From Streptomyces aurantiacus (GTDB taxonomy: Bacteria > Actinomycetota > Actinomycetes > Streptomycetales > Streptomycetaceae): a stretch of DNA of 64,000 nt. Of this stretch, positions 43,147 through 51,770 are shown one piece after another; the first letter of the stretch is position 1, and each line of letters begins with the position of its first letter. The stretch is from contig NZ_CP114283.1 of the NCBI RefSeq assembly GCF_027107535.1, positions 5,084,001 to 5,148,000 on the forward strand, in the 5' to 3' direction. A program made the position numbers and the translations under genes. Under the pieces are notes generated by a model that was not told where the DNA came from, ran no database searches, and saw only the letters and a program-made list of their open reading frames with translations.

Positions 43147-44100
43147 ATGCGGCAGGCAGGGGTGCTCGATGTCGGGTGTCACAGTGCTCTGCTGACGGTG
43201 GTGCGGCGGCGTCCGGGGACGGTGCTGGAGCCGGTGTTCTCCCGCAAGGTGCGGCTGAGACTGCACGAGACCCTCGACCGCAAGGGCCGGTTGGACGAGG
43301 TCGGTATGAAGAGTGTCGAGCGGGCTGTGGCCGAGGCCATCTCTGCCGATCCGCATCTGCGTGGACCTGAAGTGTTCGCGTTCGCGACCTCCGTCATCCG
43401 GGACGCGCCCAACCGTGACGAGGTCATCGCACGCGTGGCCCGCACCACCGGCACCCGCCTGCGCGTGCTGACCGGCGAGGAGGAGGCGCGGCTCGCCTAC
43501 GTGGCCGCCCGCCAGTGGGCCGGACCGACGGCCGGGCAGTTGCTGGTGCTGGACATCGGCGGCGGTACCGTGGAGATCGCCTCCGGTACCGGAGGCCAGC
43601 CTCGCATCGTCCACTCGCTGCCCCTGGGTGCCCGCAGGATCACCCGGGACTGGCTTCCCGGTGGCACCGCGCCGTCCCGACGCCGCCGCGCAGTGGTCCT
43701 GCAGCACCTCTGCGAGTCCCTGGAGGCCGTCCCCGGCCTCCCGCAGGCCGGGCCGGGAGTGCGGGTGCTGGCCTGCTCCAAGACCTTCGAGCAACTCGCC
43801 CGGCTTGCCGCCGCCCAGAGCAGGACACCGCGTACAAGACGGCGGCTGACGCTGCCCCAACTGCGCACGGCAGTCTCCCTGCTGGCCGACGCGGCACCGT
43901 CCCACCGTGCCAACCTGCCGGGCATCTCCCGGCACCGCGCCGAGCAGTCCCTGGCCGGAGCCCTGATCGCCCAGTCCCTCATGGAGGCCTGCGGGGCCAA
44001 GAGCATCGAGATCTGCCCCTGGTCCACCCGGGAAGGTCTGCTGCTCGAACACCTCGGCGTGGCTCCCACCCCCGCCGGACACCCCCGCCGCGTCGGCTGA
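43147..44100 (+). CDS. Ppx/GppA-family phosphatase (exopolyphosphatase-like)
   Basis: 317 residues of the ASKHA fold. GVLDVGCHSALLTVV is the first phosphate loop (usually DxGSNS), FATSVIRDAPNRDEVIARV the middle segment, LTGEEEARLAY supplies the catalytic Glu and LLVLDIGGGTVEIASG is the second phosphate loop. The Streptomyces paralogue class has this shortened form without the C-terminal HD-like extension. It probably hydrolyses polyphosphate or (p)ppGpp-type guanosine polyphosphates. ATG 43147 is preceded by a strong AAGGGGAGG; earlier in-frame starts lack this. Confidence 0.9.
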   Translation: MRQAGVLDVGCHSALLTVVRRRPGTVLEPVFSRKVRLRLHETLDRKGRLDEVGMKSVERAVAEAISADPHLRGPEVFAFATSVIRDAPNRDEVIARVARTTGTRLRVLTGEEEARLAYVAARQWAGPTAGQLLVLDIGGGTVEIASGTGGQPRIVHSLPLGARRITRDWLPGGTAPSRRRRAVVLQHLCESLEAVPGLPQAGPGVRVLACSKTFEQLARLAAAQSRTPRTRRRLTLPQLRTAVSLLADAAPSHRANLPGISRHRAEQSLAGALIAQSLMEACGAKSIEICPWSTREGLLLEHLGVAPTPAGHPRRVG

Positions 44101-44272
44101 GCACAAAAGACCTGACCTCCCGAATGCCTTCCCAAGTTCGGCTGAAGCGCTCTTCTTGACCTCCGCCCGGCTCATCGGCCGCCCCACTGCTTGACCTCAC
44201 GCTCGATGCGCAACGCGAGGCTGCGACGGCCGCACATCCTCCCTCGCCTACTGGTCACTGGCACGGCTGTCG

Positions 44273-45412
44273 CTAGTGTCCTGCGCCAGAGATCCGTCGG
44301 CAGAAGCGGGCGAGGGAGTCGAGGATCTCTTCGGCTGTCTTGGTCCAGATGAACGGCTTGGGGTCTTCGTTCCAGTCCTTGACCCAGGCCCGGATGTCGG
44401 CTTCCAGGGCCTGGATGTTCTTGTGTGCGCCGCGGCGGATCATCTGGTGGGCCAGGTAGCCGAACCACCGCTCGACCTGGTTGATCCAGGAGGAGCCGGT
44501 CGGGGTGAAGTGCAGCTCGAACCGCGGGTGTTTGGCCAGCCAGGCTTTGATCGCAGGGGTCTTGTGGGTGCCGTAGTTGTCCACGATCAGATGGACCTGC
44601 AGGTGTGCGGGCACCTCTTTGTCGATCCGGATCAGGAACTTCTTGAACTCCGCGGCCCGGTGCCGGCGGTGCAGGGCAGTGATGACCTCACCCGTGGCGA
44701 CGTCGAACGCGGCGAACAAGGTGGTCAGGCCGTTGCGGACGTAGTCGTGGGTGCGCCGCTCGGGCATGCCCGGCATTATCGGCAGCACCGGCTGGGACCG
44801 GTCCAGGGCCTGGATCTGCGACTTCTCGTCCACCGAGAGCACCACCGCACCCTCAGGAGGGTTGAAGTACAGGCCCACGACGTCGTAGACCTTCTCCACG
44901 AACAGCGGGTCCGTCGACAGCTTGAAGGTGTCCGCCAGATGCGGCCTGAGCTGGAACTGCCGCCAGATCCGGCCCACGGTCGACTTCGACAGGCCGCTGT
45001 GCTGGGCCATCGATTTCCTGGACCAGTGGGTGGCGTTCTTCGGCAGCTGTTCCAGCGTGGTGACCACCACCGCCTCCACCTGATCGACGCTGATGGTGGG
45101 CGGCCGGCCCGGCCTGGGCTCGTCGACCAGCCCGTCCAGCCGCTCGGCGAGAAAGCGCCGCCGCCACTTGCGGACCGTGTCCGCGGCCACCCGAAGCTCC
45201 CGGGCGACCACGACGATCGGCGGTACTTCCGGCCCCGCACACGCCAGGACAATCCGCGCTCGCAGGGCCAGGGCCTGGGCCGATGTCGCCCGACGCGTCC
45301 ACCGCTCCAGCTCCGCCCGCTCCTCCGCGGACAGCAGCAACGGCTCCAACTTGGGGCCCCGACGAGGAACTGACGCACCAGCAGTAGAAGTCACACACCA
45401 ACTAACGATCAA
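44273..45412 (-). CDS. IS630-family transposase (type B), identical copy
   Basis: 379 residues identical to the protein at 15936-17075, with the same DDE residues (SVDEKSQIQ, LIVDNYGTH, NQVERWFG). The TAG stop is again made from the last IS base-triplet boundary, the target TA and a flanking G, showing that termination depends on the insertion site. Intact and probably the most recently active transposase family in the window. Confidence 0.95.
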   Translation of the reverse strand: MIVSWCVTSTAGASVPRRGPKLEPLLLSAEERAELERWTRRATSAQALALRARIVLACAGPEVPPIVVVARELRVAADTVRKWRRRFLAERLDGLVDEPRPGRPPTISVDQVEAVVVTTLEQLPKNATHWSRKSMAQHSGLSKSTVGRIWRQFQLRPHLADTFKLSTDPLFVEKVYDVVGLYFNPPEGAVVLSVDEKSQIQALDRSQPVLPIMPGMPERRTHDYVRNGLTTLFAAFDVATGEVITALHRRHRAAEFKKFLIRIDKEVPAHLQVHLIVDNYGTHKTPAIKAWLAKHPRFELHFTPTGSSWINQVERWFGYLAHQMIRRGAHKNIQALEADIRAWVKDWNEDPKPFIWTKTAEEILDSLARFCRRISGAGH

Positions 45413-45429
45413 CTACTGGCGCAGGACAC
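44276..45429 (-). mobile_element. IS630-family element, type B, copy 2
   Basis: 1154 bp, GTGTCCTGCGCCAG ends, TA at 44274-44275 and 45430-45431. Its length and protein are those of the copy at 15919-17072, in opposite orientation. The right TA is shared with the next element. Confidence 0.92.
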
Positions 45430-45431
45430 TA

Positions 45432-46668
45432 GTGCTCTGACCGCATTGGTTCGCCGGGTCGTTCAGGCCGCAGCGGCGAGGGGGCGTCCGCCCCAGCGGA
45501 TGTTCTTCTCGCTGCGGATGCGGGCGCGTTCCTTACGTTCGGCGGTCAGGACGTCGCGGTGGCGGGCGTTGGCGTTGCGCCAGCGCAGGTAGGCGTGCAG
45601 GGCGCGGGTCTGGACGGTGTGGTTGGGGTGGTGGGAGTTGGCGATGGTGAACTGCCTCAGCGGTCCGAAGTGGGCCTCGATCGGGTTGGCCCACGAGGCG
45701 TAGGTCGGGGTGAAGCACAGTTCGACCTTGTGTTTCCTGGCCCAGCGGCGGATGTCGGTGCCCTTGTGGGCGGACAGGTTGTCCAGGATCACGTAGATGG
45801 GGGCGCCGTCGGGCCGGGCGGCGCGGATCGATTTCAGCGCGGCCAGCGTGTTCGCGGCGCCCTTCTTGCGGTGGTTGACGCCCCACAGGGTGTCGTCGCC
45901 GACCGAGTAGCAGCCGTGGAAGTAGCGGACTCCGTGGGTGCGGTGGTAGGTGGCGGGCAGCCGGTCGGGGCGTTTGCGTTCTGCCCAGCCCGAGCCCGCG
46001 GTGGGCCGGATCCCGAGCGGGCCGAATTCGTCGAAGGCGAAGACCCGGTCTGGGAATCGGTCGAGGACCTCTTCGATCCGGTCCAGCTTCGTCTCGCGGT
46101 CCGGGTCGGGGGACTCCTTCCACGTCTTGGTGCGCTGGAAGGTGACACCGCGTCGGGCGAGCAGGCCGCGTAAGGTCTCGCGGCCGATCCGGATGACCCG
46201 ACCGTGGATTTTCCGCAGGTAGCCGACGAGTTTGCGCAGTGACCAGCGGGTGAAGGGCTGACCGAGCTTGGTCGGGCGGGTGGTGGCCGTCGCCACGACG
46301 AAGTCCTCGTCGTCAGGGCTGAGTCGGCGGGGACGGCCTCCCGCCCACTGAGGGTCCAGGCAGGCCAGGCCGATCTCGTTGAAGCGGTGGATCACGTCGC
46401 GGACGGTGTCCTCGTCGGCCTGGACCAGCTGGGCGATCACCGGCACCCGGTTCCCGCCGGCCGAGGCCAGCAGCATCATCGCCCGCCGGTAACGCACCGA
46501 ACTGGTGCTGCCCCGACGCACGATCTGCTGCAGCTTCTGCCCCTCCTGGTCGGTCAGTCTGCGCACACGGACAGGCTCAGCCACCGCACCTCCAGCGATC
46601 GGATCGGACGTCACCGCCCATCCAACCGCCACGATCACCAACCCGGCGAACCAACGCGGTCACAGCAC
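45432..46668 (-). mobile_element. IS630-family element, type C
   Basis: 1237 bp with ends GTGCTSTGACCGCRTTGGTT-like in inverted orientation, continuing CGCCGGGT, and TA at 45430-45431 and 46669-46670. It was inserted at the very edge of, or before, copy 2 of type B, sharing one TA. Confidence 0.88.
45463..46641 (-). CDS. IS630-family transposase (type C)
   Basis: About 370-392 residues; the likely start is the GTG before AEPVRVRRLTDQEGQKLQQI rather than the extreme upstream codon. HTH: QLVQADEDTVRDVIHRFNEI. Catalytic residues: RVFAFDEFGPLGIRP (Asp), VILDNLSAHKGTDI (Asp) and YASWANPIEAHFGPL (Glu). The frame is intact. Sequence differs throughout from the type B transposase, so it is a separate IS630 subgroup. 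Confidence 0.93.
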   Translation of the reverse strand: MVIVAVGWAVTSDPIAGGAVAEPVRVRRLTDQEGQKLQQIVRRGSTSSVRYRRAMMLLASAGGNRVPVIAQLVQADEDTVRDVIHRFNEIGLACLDPQWAGGRPRRLSPDDEDFVVATATTRPTKLGQPFTRWSLRKLVGYLRKIHGRVIRIGRETLRGLLARRGVTFQRTKTWKESPDPDRETKLDRIEEVLDRFPDRVFAFDEFGPLGIRPTAGSGWAERKRPDRLPATYHRTHGVRYFHGCYSVGDDTLWGVNHRKKGAANTLAALKSIRAARPDGAPIYVILDNLSAHKGTDIRRWARKHKVELCFTPTYASWANPIEAHFGPLRQFTIANSHHPNHTVQTRALHAYLRWRNANARHRDVLTAERKERARIRSEKNIRWGGRPLAAAA

Positions 46669-47016
46669 TAGCTGCACGGCCTGGTGTCCGTTTCGGATCG
46701 CATCTTGCAGATCGGTGGCACTCACTTGCCCCGCGTCGAAGGTCTCGGTCCAGCCGTTGGAGAGTTGCGCCGCGGTGAAGAAGAGGCCGTGCCCGGCAGC
46801 GCGCAACTGGCGAAGGATCGTCTGTTCTGCGCCCAGGGCGTCGTCGCCGGTGGCGACGTGGTGTTCGTAGAACAGGGCCCATCCGAAGCGGCGGTGTTGG
46901 GCGATGCGGTCGTCGCTGCAGAGCACCTGCGCTCGGGTTCTTGTCGAGGAGCTCCAGGACCAGCTGCTCGAGCTCGTGGGGTACGTCAAGACGCAGGGTG
47001 GACAGCGGGGCGGGAT

Positions 47017-47208
47017 GACAGCACCGACATGGAGGTACTCGCCCGCCTGTGCGGATACGCACCCCACCAGACTGCCGAACTCCTCGACCGGCTGACCGCA
47101 TCACACACACTGGCCACCTGGCAGCACGGCCGCGAAACCGACGAGATCCTCTGGCACATCCCCCAACAGCACACCGCAGCCCGGCCCGGTGAGCATGAAA
47201 CGCACTGA
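47017..47208 (+). pseudogene. Winged-helix regulator C-terminal fragment
   Basis: The plus frame ending at TGA 47206-47208 reads DMEVLARLCGYAPHQTAELL, DRLTASHTLATWQHGRETDE and ILWHIPQQHTAA. The pattern (helix, recognition helix, wing) looks like the DNA-binding end of a small regulator. The upstream part is absent: the sequence before 47017 belongs to the opposite-strand interrupted gene. Confidence 0.45.
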
Positions 47209-47425
47209 TTGCGATCCACGGATGACAGTTGCGACTGAGCGCAAGGCATCACCCGAGAGACACAATCGACTCCGCCTGTCCGTACTATCGCTACACAGCA
47301 ACGACCCACAGCAGTCGCGGCCCACCCATAGCTCCACCGACGCCTACGGGAGCACCTCGGCGCCCAGGCGCCTGCTCTGCAGGATCCTTCAGCCCGCGGC
47401 CGCGCCCCGAGGAAAGGCCAGCACC

Positions 47426-48070
47426 ATGCCGGACACCCACACCTCCACCACCGAATTGACATCACAGTACGTCGCCCAGGTGACCAGCGACCTTGAGCGC
47501 AATACCAAGGAACAGGAACGCATCACTGCGGACATCGATGCGCTGCAGGACCAACTGCGCACCTTGCAACACGACCACACCGTGCTGACCAACATGCAAC
47601 AGGCGCTCGGCACCTCGGCCCCGGCCATACAGCCCACCCCCCAGGAAACCGAAGCGCCCTCCGTACCGCGGCAGAAGACCGACACCAAGCCCGGTGCGGG
47701 CAAACGGACACGGGCGAAGAAGACCCCCGCCGCGCAGGACGGCAAGGCAGCCAAGAAACCAGTTCCCAAGAAGCCCGCAGCCGCGCCCAAGGAGACAGCC
47801 GGGAAGGCGACCGGGTCCACGCTCGTCGAGCTCGTCCGCCGCCACCTCGCCGATCAGGGAGAACCCCGCTCCGCGGCGGAAATCGCCACCACACTCGGCC
47901 AGGCCCATCCCGACCGAGCCATCAAGACCACCGTCGTACGCACCACCCTCGAAAACCTCGTCGCCAAAAGCCAGGTCCAGCGCACCAAGCAGGGCAGTTC
48001 CGTCTACTACACGATCAGCGAACCCGCGCCCGCCGCCCCGGCGGAACAGACAGACCCGGACACTGCCTGA
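47426..48070 (+). CDS. Coiled-coil, lysine/alanine/proline-rich, winged-helix protein
   Basis: 214 residues in three parts. An N-terminal coiled coil (about 15-60: QVTSDLERNTKEQERITADI, QDQLRTLQHDHTVL) is followed by a histone-H1-like basic linker rich in Lys, Ala and Pro (about 85-140) and a C-terminal winged helix (about 140-205: LVELVRRHLADQGEPRSAAE, IATTLGQAHPDRAIKTTVVR, TTLENLVAKSQVQRTKQGSS). It has a GAGGAAAGG ribosome-binding site. It probably dimerises and binds DNA as a nucleoid-associated or regulatory protein. Related forms occur on Streptomyces mobile elements; no specific function known. Confidence 0.8.
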   Translation: MPDTHTSTTELTSQYVAQVTSDLERNTKEQERITADIDALQDQLRTLQHDHTVLTNMQQALGTSAPAIQPTPQETEAPSVPRQKTDTKPGAGKRTRAKKTPAAQDGKAAKKPVPKKPAAAPKETAGKATGSTLVELVRRHLADQGEPRSAAEIATTLGQAHPDRAIKTTVVRTTLENLVAKSQVQRTKQGSSVYYTISEPAPAAPAEQTDPDTA

Positions 48071-48399
48071 CCGTCAAGACGTTCGTCGCACACCACCATC
48101 GAGGTGCCGGCCACACCCCCACTGCCGAGCGGACGGCACTCAAACCGTGGTCGCCTCTGCGGGCCTGCAGCCCCAAACCGGTCTCCGATATCGGTACTTG
48201 GCAAAGGCAGCACCGAAGCATGCTGCCGGACGCTACCGGAGCGGTGGCGGCAGGAGCTTCGTCCCGTACGGCGGGCGGGGCAGTGAGAGCGGCGCTGATC
48301 GCTTTCTGCAGGGCGAGGCTGGCGACCCGGGCCGCTCGTAGCGGGACAACTCCCGCGGCGGCTTCTCGACGACATCGTCGAATGACCCCCAGCCGAGAT
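48071..48399. other. Gene-free stretch
   Basis: Nothing recognisable beyond the convergent ends of its neighbours. No clear terminator hairpin seen. Confidence 0.4.
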
Positions 48400-49303
48400 T
48401 CACGTCGTGGATGCGCCACCCGCCGCGCGGCGGAACCTCGCCGCGAGGCGATCGAACGCCACCGCGAGCTCGTCTCCGTCGATCACCTCGATGTCGACGT
48501 CGAGCTGTGTCATCCACAGCGCGAGCCGGTCTGGGTCGTCGGAACCCAGCTCGACATGGCACGTGGACTCGTCGACCACCTGGATCTCGACCGGGAGGAG
48601 GATCTTCGCGGCGACCGTGGCGGCGGGAGCATGCACGAGTATCCGGGCGCGGTACTTCCAGGCCGCCCTGCTGACGCGTCCGACGACATACTTGACGGCA
48701 TCGTCCTCAGGAATCATGCGCGGCTGGAAACGCGCACCCGTCGGTGCGCGCGGAACCATGCGGTCGACACGGAAGACCCGCCAGTCGTCACGGTCGAGAT
48801 CCCACGCGAGCAGGTACCAGAGCGGCCCCCAGCTCACCAGCCGTTGCGGTTCGGTGTGGCGGGCCCCTTCGCTGCCCCCGGCCTTCGTGTATCCGAACCG
48901 GAGCCGTTCGTGGCCGCGGATCGCGGCGGCGACCACGCCGAGAGCCGAGAGATCGAGCGGCGGTTCAGCCCCTGGAACGACGCTCGTCGCCTCGCGCACC
49001 GCCTCGACACGCCGCCGCAGGCGCGAGGGCAGCACTTGCTCCAGCTTCGCGAGCGCGGTGAGCGATGTCTCTTCGACGCCAAGCCTCTGGGTCGCGACCG
49101 CACCCAATCCGACCGCGACGGCGACGGCCTCGTCGTCGTCGAGCAGCAGCGGGGGCATCGCCGCGCCGGCGGCCAGCCGGTACCCGCCCGCGACACCGGG
49201 GCGCGCGTCCACGGGATAGCCGAGCGACCGCAGCTTGCCGATGTCGGCGCGCACAGTCCTCGTGCTCACATCGAGCCGGCCGGCGAGCTCGGCGTTCGCG
49301 GAC
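48400..49303 (-). pseudogene. WYL-domain (YafY-like) regulator lacking its N-terminus
   Basis: The recognisable protein starts inside the HTH (ANAELAGRLDVSTRTVRADI, GKLRSLGYPVDARPGVAGGY) and continues through the linker (LLDDDEAVAVAVGL, LAKLEQVLPSRLRRRV) and WYL domain (EPQRLVSWGPLWYLLAWDLD, DWRVFRVDRM) to the WCX end (DPDRLALWMTQLDVDIEVID). The first about 20 residues of the HTH are replaced by sensor-kinase sequence at 49303. Internal ATG/GTG codons could give a protein, but without the first helix of the HTH DNA binding is doubtful. Confidence 0.8.
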
Positions 49304-49690
49304 CGAGTAGCCGACCGTCCAGGCGGTGACCATCATCAGCGCCAGGAAGGCCGAGGCGGCGAGGAACGACGAGGAGCCATCCCGGTAGTAACTGGCGCCC
49401 CCGATCTGTACTGCGAGCGCCACCAGGGCGGCGACGGCCGCTGTCAGCCTCGACCGGGTGGCGGCGATCCATCCGACGGTGAGATCGGTGAGCACGGCCT
49501 GCAGATACGCGATCTGCCACGCCTGCGTCTGCGCGGGCGGCCTGCTGCCCATCACGCCCTGCCCTGCGGCCATCACCGAGTCCACCCCCACGGTCGCCGA
49601 GAAGGAGGCAGTGAGCAGCAGCACCAGGGCGGGCAGCGGCCGACACAGTACCAGGGGCAGCAGCAGCACGGCGGCGGCTGCGGGCAGTCG
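49304..49690 (-). pseudogene. Sensor histidine kinase transmembrane fragment
   Basis: A minus frame with about four hydrophobic segments (LPAAAAVLLLPLVLCRPLPA, LTDLTVGWIAATRSRL, TAAVAALVALAVQIGGASYY, ALMMVTAWTVGYSVRERR), typical of the N-terminal part of LuxR-linked sensor kinases such as DesK-type proteins. Both the start and the HisKA/ATPase domains are missing. It is joined to the WYL gene on one side and the ABC permease on the other. Confidence 0.55.
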
Positions 49691-50464
49691 ATGCGATCCA
49701 CTTACTGGGTGCTCGGCGTCGGCGCGCTGACCGTGATCGGCATCAATGTGAACTCCGCCGCGTCCAACGCGGACCGGCTGGCGCATCAGACACAGCGGCC
49801 GTCGGAGAGGCCGGGGATTCCGGACCGCCCTGAGTTCCTATTCGATCCGCTCACCACGGCGTTCGTCGATCCCGCCTGGCAACTGTTCATGATCATCGCT
49901 GCCACAGTTGGCGCGATCGCGATCTTCGCCGAGTACTCAACTGGGCTGATCCGTACGACCTTCGCCGCCGTCCCCGACCGGCAGGCGGTGATCGCCGCCA
50001 AGATGACCGTGGTGTCGGTGGTCATGCTGACACTCGGCACGCTCGTCTCCGGCACCTCCTTCGGCGTCACCCAGATGCTGCTGCGTGATTATGGCGGCCT
50101 GTCGCTGGGCGACCCGGGCGCACTGCGCGCCGTGGCCGCAGCCGCTCTTCTCGCACCGCTGTGTGCGCTGGTCGGTATGGCGGTGGGTGCGGCCGTCCGG
50201 CACGCCGCGGGCTCCGTCGTCACGGTCATTGCCCTGCTGTTGCTGGTACCGGCGCTCTTCCAGGGCGAGCGCTTCCGCTGGGTCAAGGAGGTCGGCAACG
50301 CCATGCCGCTCAGCGCCTGGGAGCGGCTGGTGACGAACCCGGAGCGGGCGCACGACCTGGGCAAGTATCCGCTGACAGTCACCGAGGCGTGGATCGTGTA
50401 CGGCGCGTGGGCCACCGCTGCGGTGGCCATCGCGGTGCTCGTGGTGCGACGCCGGGACGTGTGA
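49691..50464 (+). CDS. ABC-2-type transporter permease, N-terminus clipped
   Basis: 257 residues with about six membrane helices: STYWVLGVGALTVIGINVN, AWQLFMIIAATVGAIAIFAEYSTG, MTVVSVVMLTLGTLVSG, LRAVAAAALLAPLCALVGMAVG, VVTVIALLLLVPALF and TAAVAIAVLVVRRRDV. EYSTGLIRTTFAAVPDR is the conserved cytoplasmic loop of the family. Homologues usually begin about 15 residues earlier with an EWTKxRS motif; here only RSTYW remains after the junction, so the ATG at 49691 is probably fortuitous. No partner ATPase is nearby. Confidence 0.75.
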   Translation: MRSTYWVLGVGALTVIGINVNSAASNADRLAHQTQRPSERPGIPDRPEFLFDPLTTAFVDPAWQLFMIIAATVGAIAIFAEYSTGLIRTTFAAVPDRQAVIAAKMTVVSVVMLTLGTLVSGTSFGVTQMLLRDYGGLSLGDPGALRAVAAAALLAPLCALVGMAVGAAVRHAAGSVVTVIALLLLVPALFQGERFRWVKEVGNAMPLSAWERLVTNPERAHDLGKYPLTVTEAWIVYGAWATAAVAIAVLVVRRRDV

Positions 50465-51068
50465 GCGAGGGCCGGACGCCCCCTTAAAGCCACCTGCCGA
50501 TCCTCGTCAGCACCGATGTCGCCGTGCTGTCAGGGCTTCACCCTGTCAGTTGTGTCGGGGGTGAGGAGACGGCCTGCCATGCGCTATTCGGCGCTTACTG
50601 GCATCCAGCAGGCGGGGCAAATGTCGCGGCCATCGCGGGTCCGGTGCCATTAGCTTGTCATTTATCCAGTCGGCGGGGCTTGGTGCCCTTCTCGTGATGG
50701 GCGGGTCTGGTGTACGCCTCGCCGGTTGCGAGGACCCGTCCCACGTCGTGACGGGTTGCCGAACGGCTGTTTCTTGAACCGAGTGGGCGGCCGGGGCCAG
50801 GTCGGGAGGGTTTGGGCGCACGCGCTGGCGTCGGGGTCTGAGCGTGGAGGTTTCTGAACCCGGTTCAGGCGGGGGTCGTGGTCACCCGCGCAGTGTGCCG
50901 CCCGGCCTCGGCGGTCCCGGTTCACCGGCGGTAGCAGTGGCTTAACCGCTCTGTTCTGGTGAGCTGAAACAACCAGCCTGGCCCTGCTGGCCAGGGCCAG
51001 AGCACTATCACCGCTGATAGCGGCCTGGCCTTACCCGCAGGGCCGGACCTGGGAGACTAGTAGGGATC
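50465..51068. other. Gene-free region with paired hairpins
   Basis: No complete gene. A minus frame at about 50660-50740 (ATGEAYTRPAHHEKGTKPRR) has protein-like composition and may be the end of a lost gene. Two adjacent hairpins at 50978-51023 are described separately. Confidence 0.4.
50978..51023. repeat. Two adjacent hairpins
   Basis: CTGGCCCTG (50978-50986) pairs with 50992-51000 around a 5-nt loop. Immediately after, CTATCA (51005-51010) pairs with TGATAG (51015-51020), and CCGCT/AGCGG (51011-51023) forms an overlapping alternative palindrome. They could be a bidirectional terminator or a protein-binding region ahead of the small gene at 51069. Confidence 0.5.
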
Positions 51069-51230
51069 ATGACCGACCGTCGACCGCTCTCGCTGCCCGC
51101 CTTCTCCGAGCCCGCTTCCGACGCTCCCGTACCCGCCCAGGCGGGTGGGCGCCGGCTGACGCCGGTCGAGAAGGGCGCCGACTTCCGTCGGCCGCCCCTC
51201 GCAGCCCTCATGAGAGGGCTCCGCACATGA
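51069..51230 (+). pseudogene. Short unrecognised protein truncated by an IS5 end
   Basis: ATG 51069 to TGA 51228-51230 encodes 53 residues (MTDRRPLSLPAFSEPASDAP, TPVEKGADFRRPPLAAL). The last residues (MRGLRT) and stop come from the IS5-end remnant. It is probably the 5' part of a gene whose remainder was deleted along with the IS body. Confidence 0.4.
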
Positions 51231-51247
51231 TCCGAGAAACAGTGCCT
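51195..51247 (-). repeat. Solo IS5 end (same family as 41805-42808)
   Basis: Reads GCAGCCCTCATGA...GGCTCCGCACATGATC then CGAGAAACAGTGCCTAGCC. This matches the inverse of the left end of the element at 41805 over about 50 bases with a small internal change. Only the end remains. Confidence 0.75.
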
Positions 51248-51380
51248 AGCCCACCGCCCGGTGTGCCAGCGCCTCCACCTGGACAGTGGTCGTAGCCGGC
51301 CCGGCTCCCGCCTCGGATACCGTGTTCCTCTACGGGGTGCCATAACGGATGTGACGCCCCCCACCGGAGGTAGTCAGCGT

Positions 51381-51770
51381 ATGAGTTCAAAGCGCAGCAA
51401 GAATCCAGCCCTGCCCGTACTTGACGACGCATTCCGACTCGCGTCGGTCAAGGACGCCGAAGAGTCCACCCGTGACTTGGCCGCGCGGCTGGCCACCACC
51501 GAGCTGCGCCGCGTTTCCCACCCGGGCCGGGTCACCTGGGAGCCCACCGATCAGGCCGAGCCCGTACCGGTCCCGCCGACTGTGGTCGACGGTGACGGGG
51601 ACCTGTGGCTGCGGGACCGGGGCACTGGCACCTGGACCATGCCCGAGTTCAACCCGAAGGACTTCCCGGCCCGCTGTGGCGAGGTTCTGACGTGGAACCA
51701 GCTTGCCCGCGAGTTCGGCCCCCTTACCGCACTGGCCGACGACCGCCGCGTCGGCGGCGGCCGGCGCTGA
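51381..51770 (+). CDS. Hypothetical protein
   Basis: 129 residues from ATG 51381: ALPVLDDAFRLASVKDAEES, TRDLAARLATTELRRVSHPG, then VDGDGDLWLRDRGTGTWTMP and a Gly/Arg-rich end. The family is not recognised. An unusual GGAGG ribosome-binding site is further than usual from the start (about 12-14 bases). Protein-like sequence also continues in another frame after the stop (FWDGRAPEAPVTGSWELQLT), so the C-terminus may be frameshifted. Confidence 0.5.
   Translation: MSSKRSKNPALPVLDDAFRLASVKDAEESTRDLAARLATTELRRVSHPGRVTWEPTDQAEPVPVPPTVVDGDGDLWLRDRGTGTWTMPEFNPKDFPARCGEVLTWNQLAREFGPLTALADDRRVGGGRR

Larger units (their letters stand above)
44172..47020 (-). pseudogene. Hypothetical gene interrupted by two IS630 elements
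   Basis: Left and right pieces belong to one gene. The 5' piece (about 47020-46669) reads LRLDVPHELEQLVLELLDKN and, after a frameshift near 46933, QVLCSDDRIAQHRRFGWALF, ATGDDALGAEQTILRQLRAA, FDAGQVSATDLQDAIRNGHQ and AVQL. The 3' piece (44275-44172) reads ATAVPVTSRRGRMCGRRSLA and LRIEREVKQWGGR-stop. Removing 44276-46668 together with one TA joins CAG-CTA-GCG in frame. The family is unknown; the helical, aromatic-rich protein resembles the small uncharacterised proteins of actinobacterial accessory regions. Confidence 0.7.

Noticed and set aside
46930-47020. A protein kinase C-terminus (PHELEQLVLELLDKNP)
   Set aside because: It resembles the end of a Ser/Thr kinase, but with one base shift it runs on into the downstream reading of the IS-interrupted gene, so it is better taken as that gene's 5' part.
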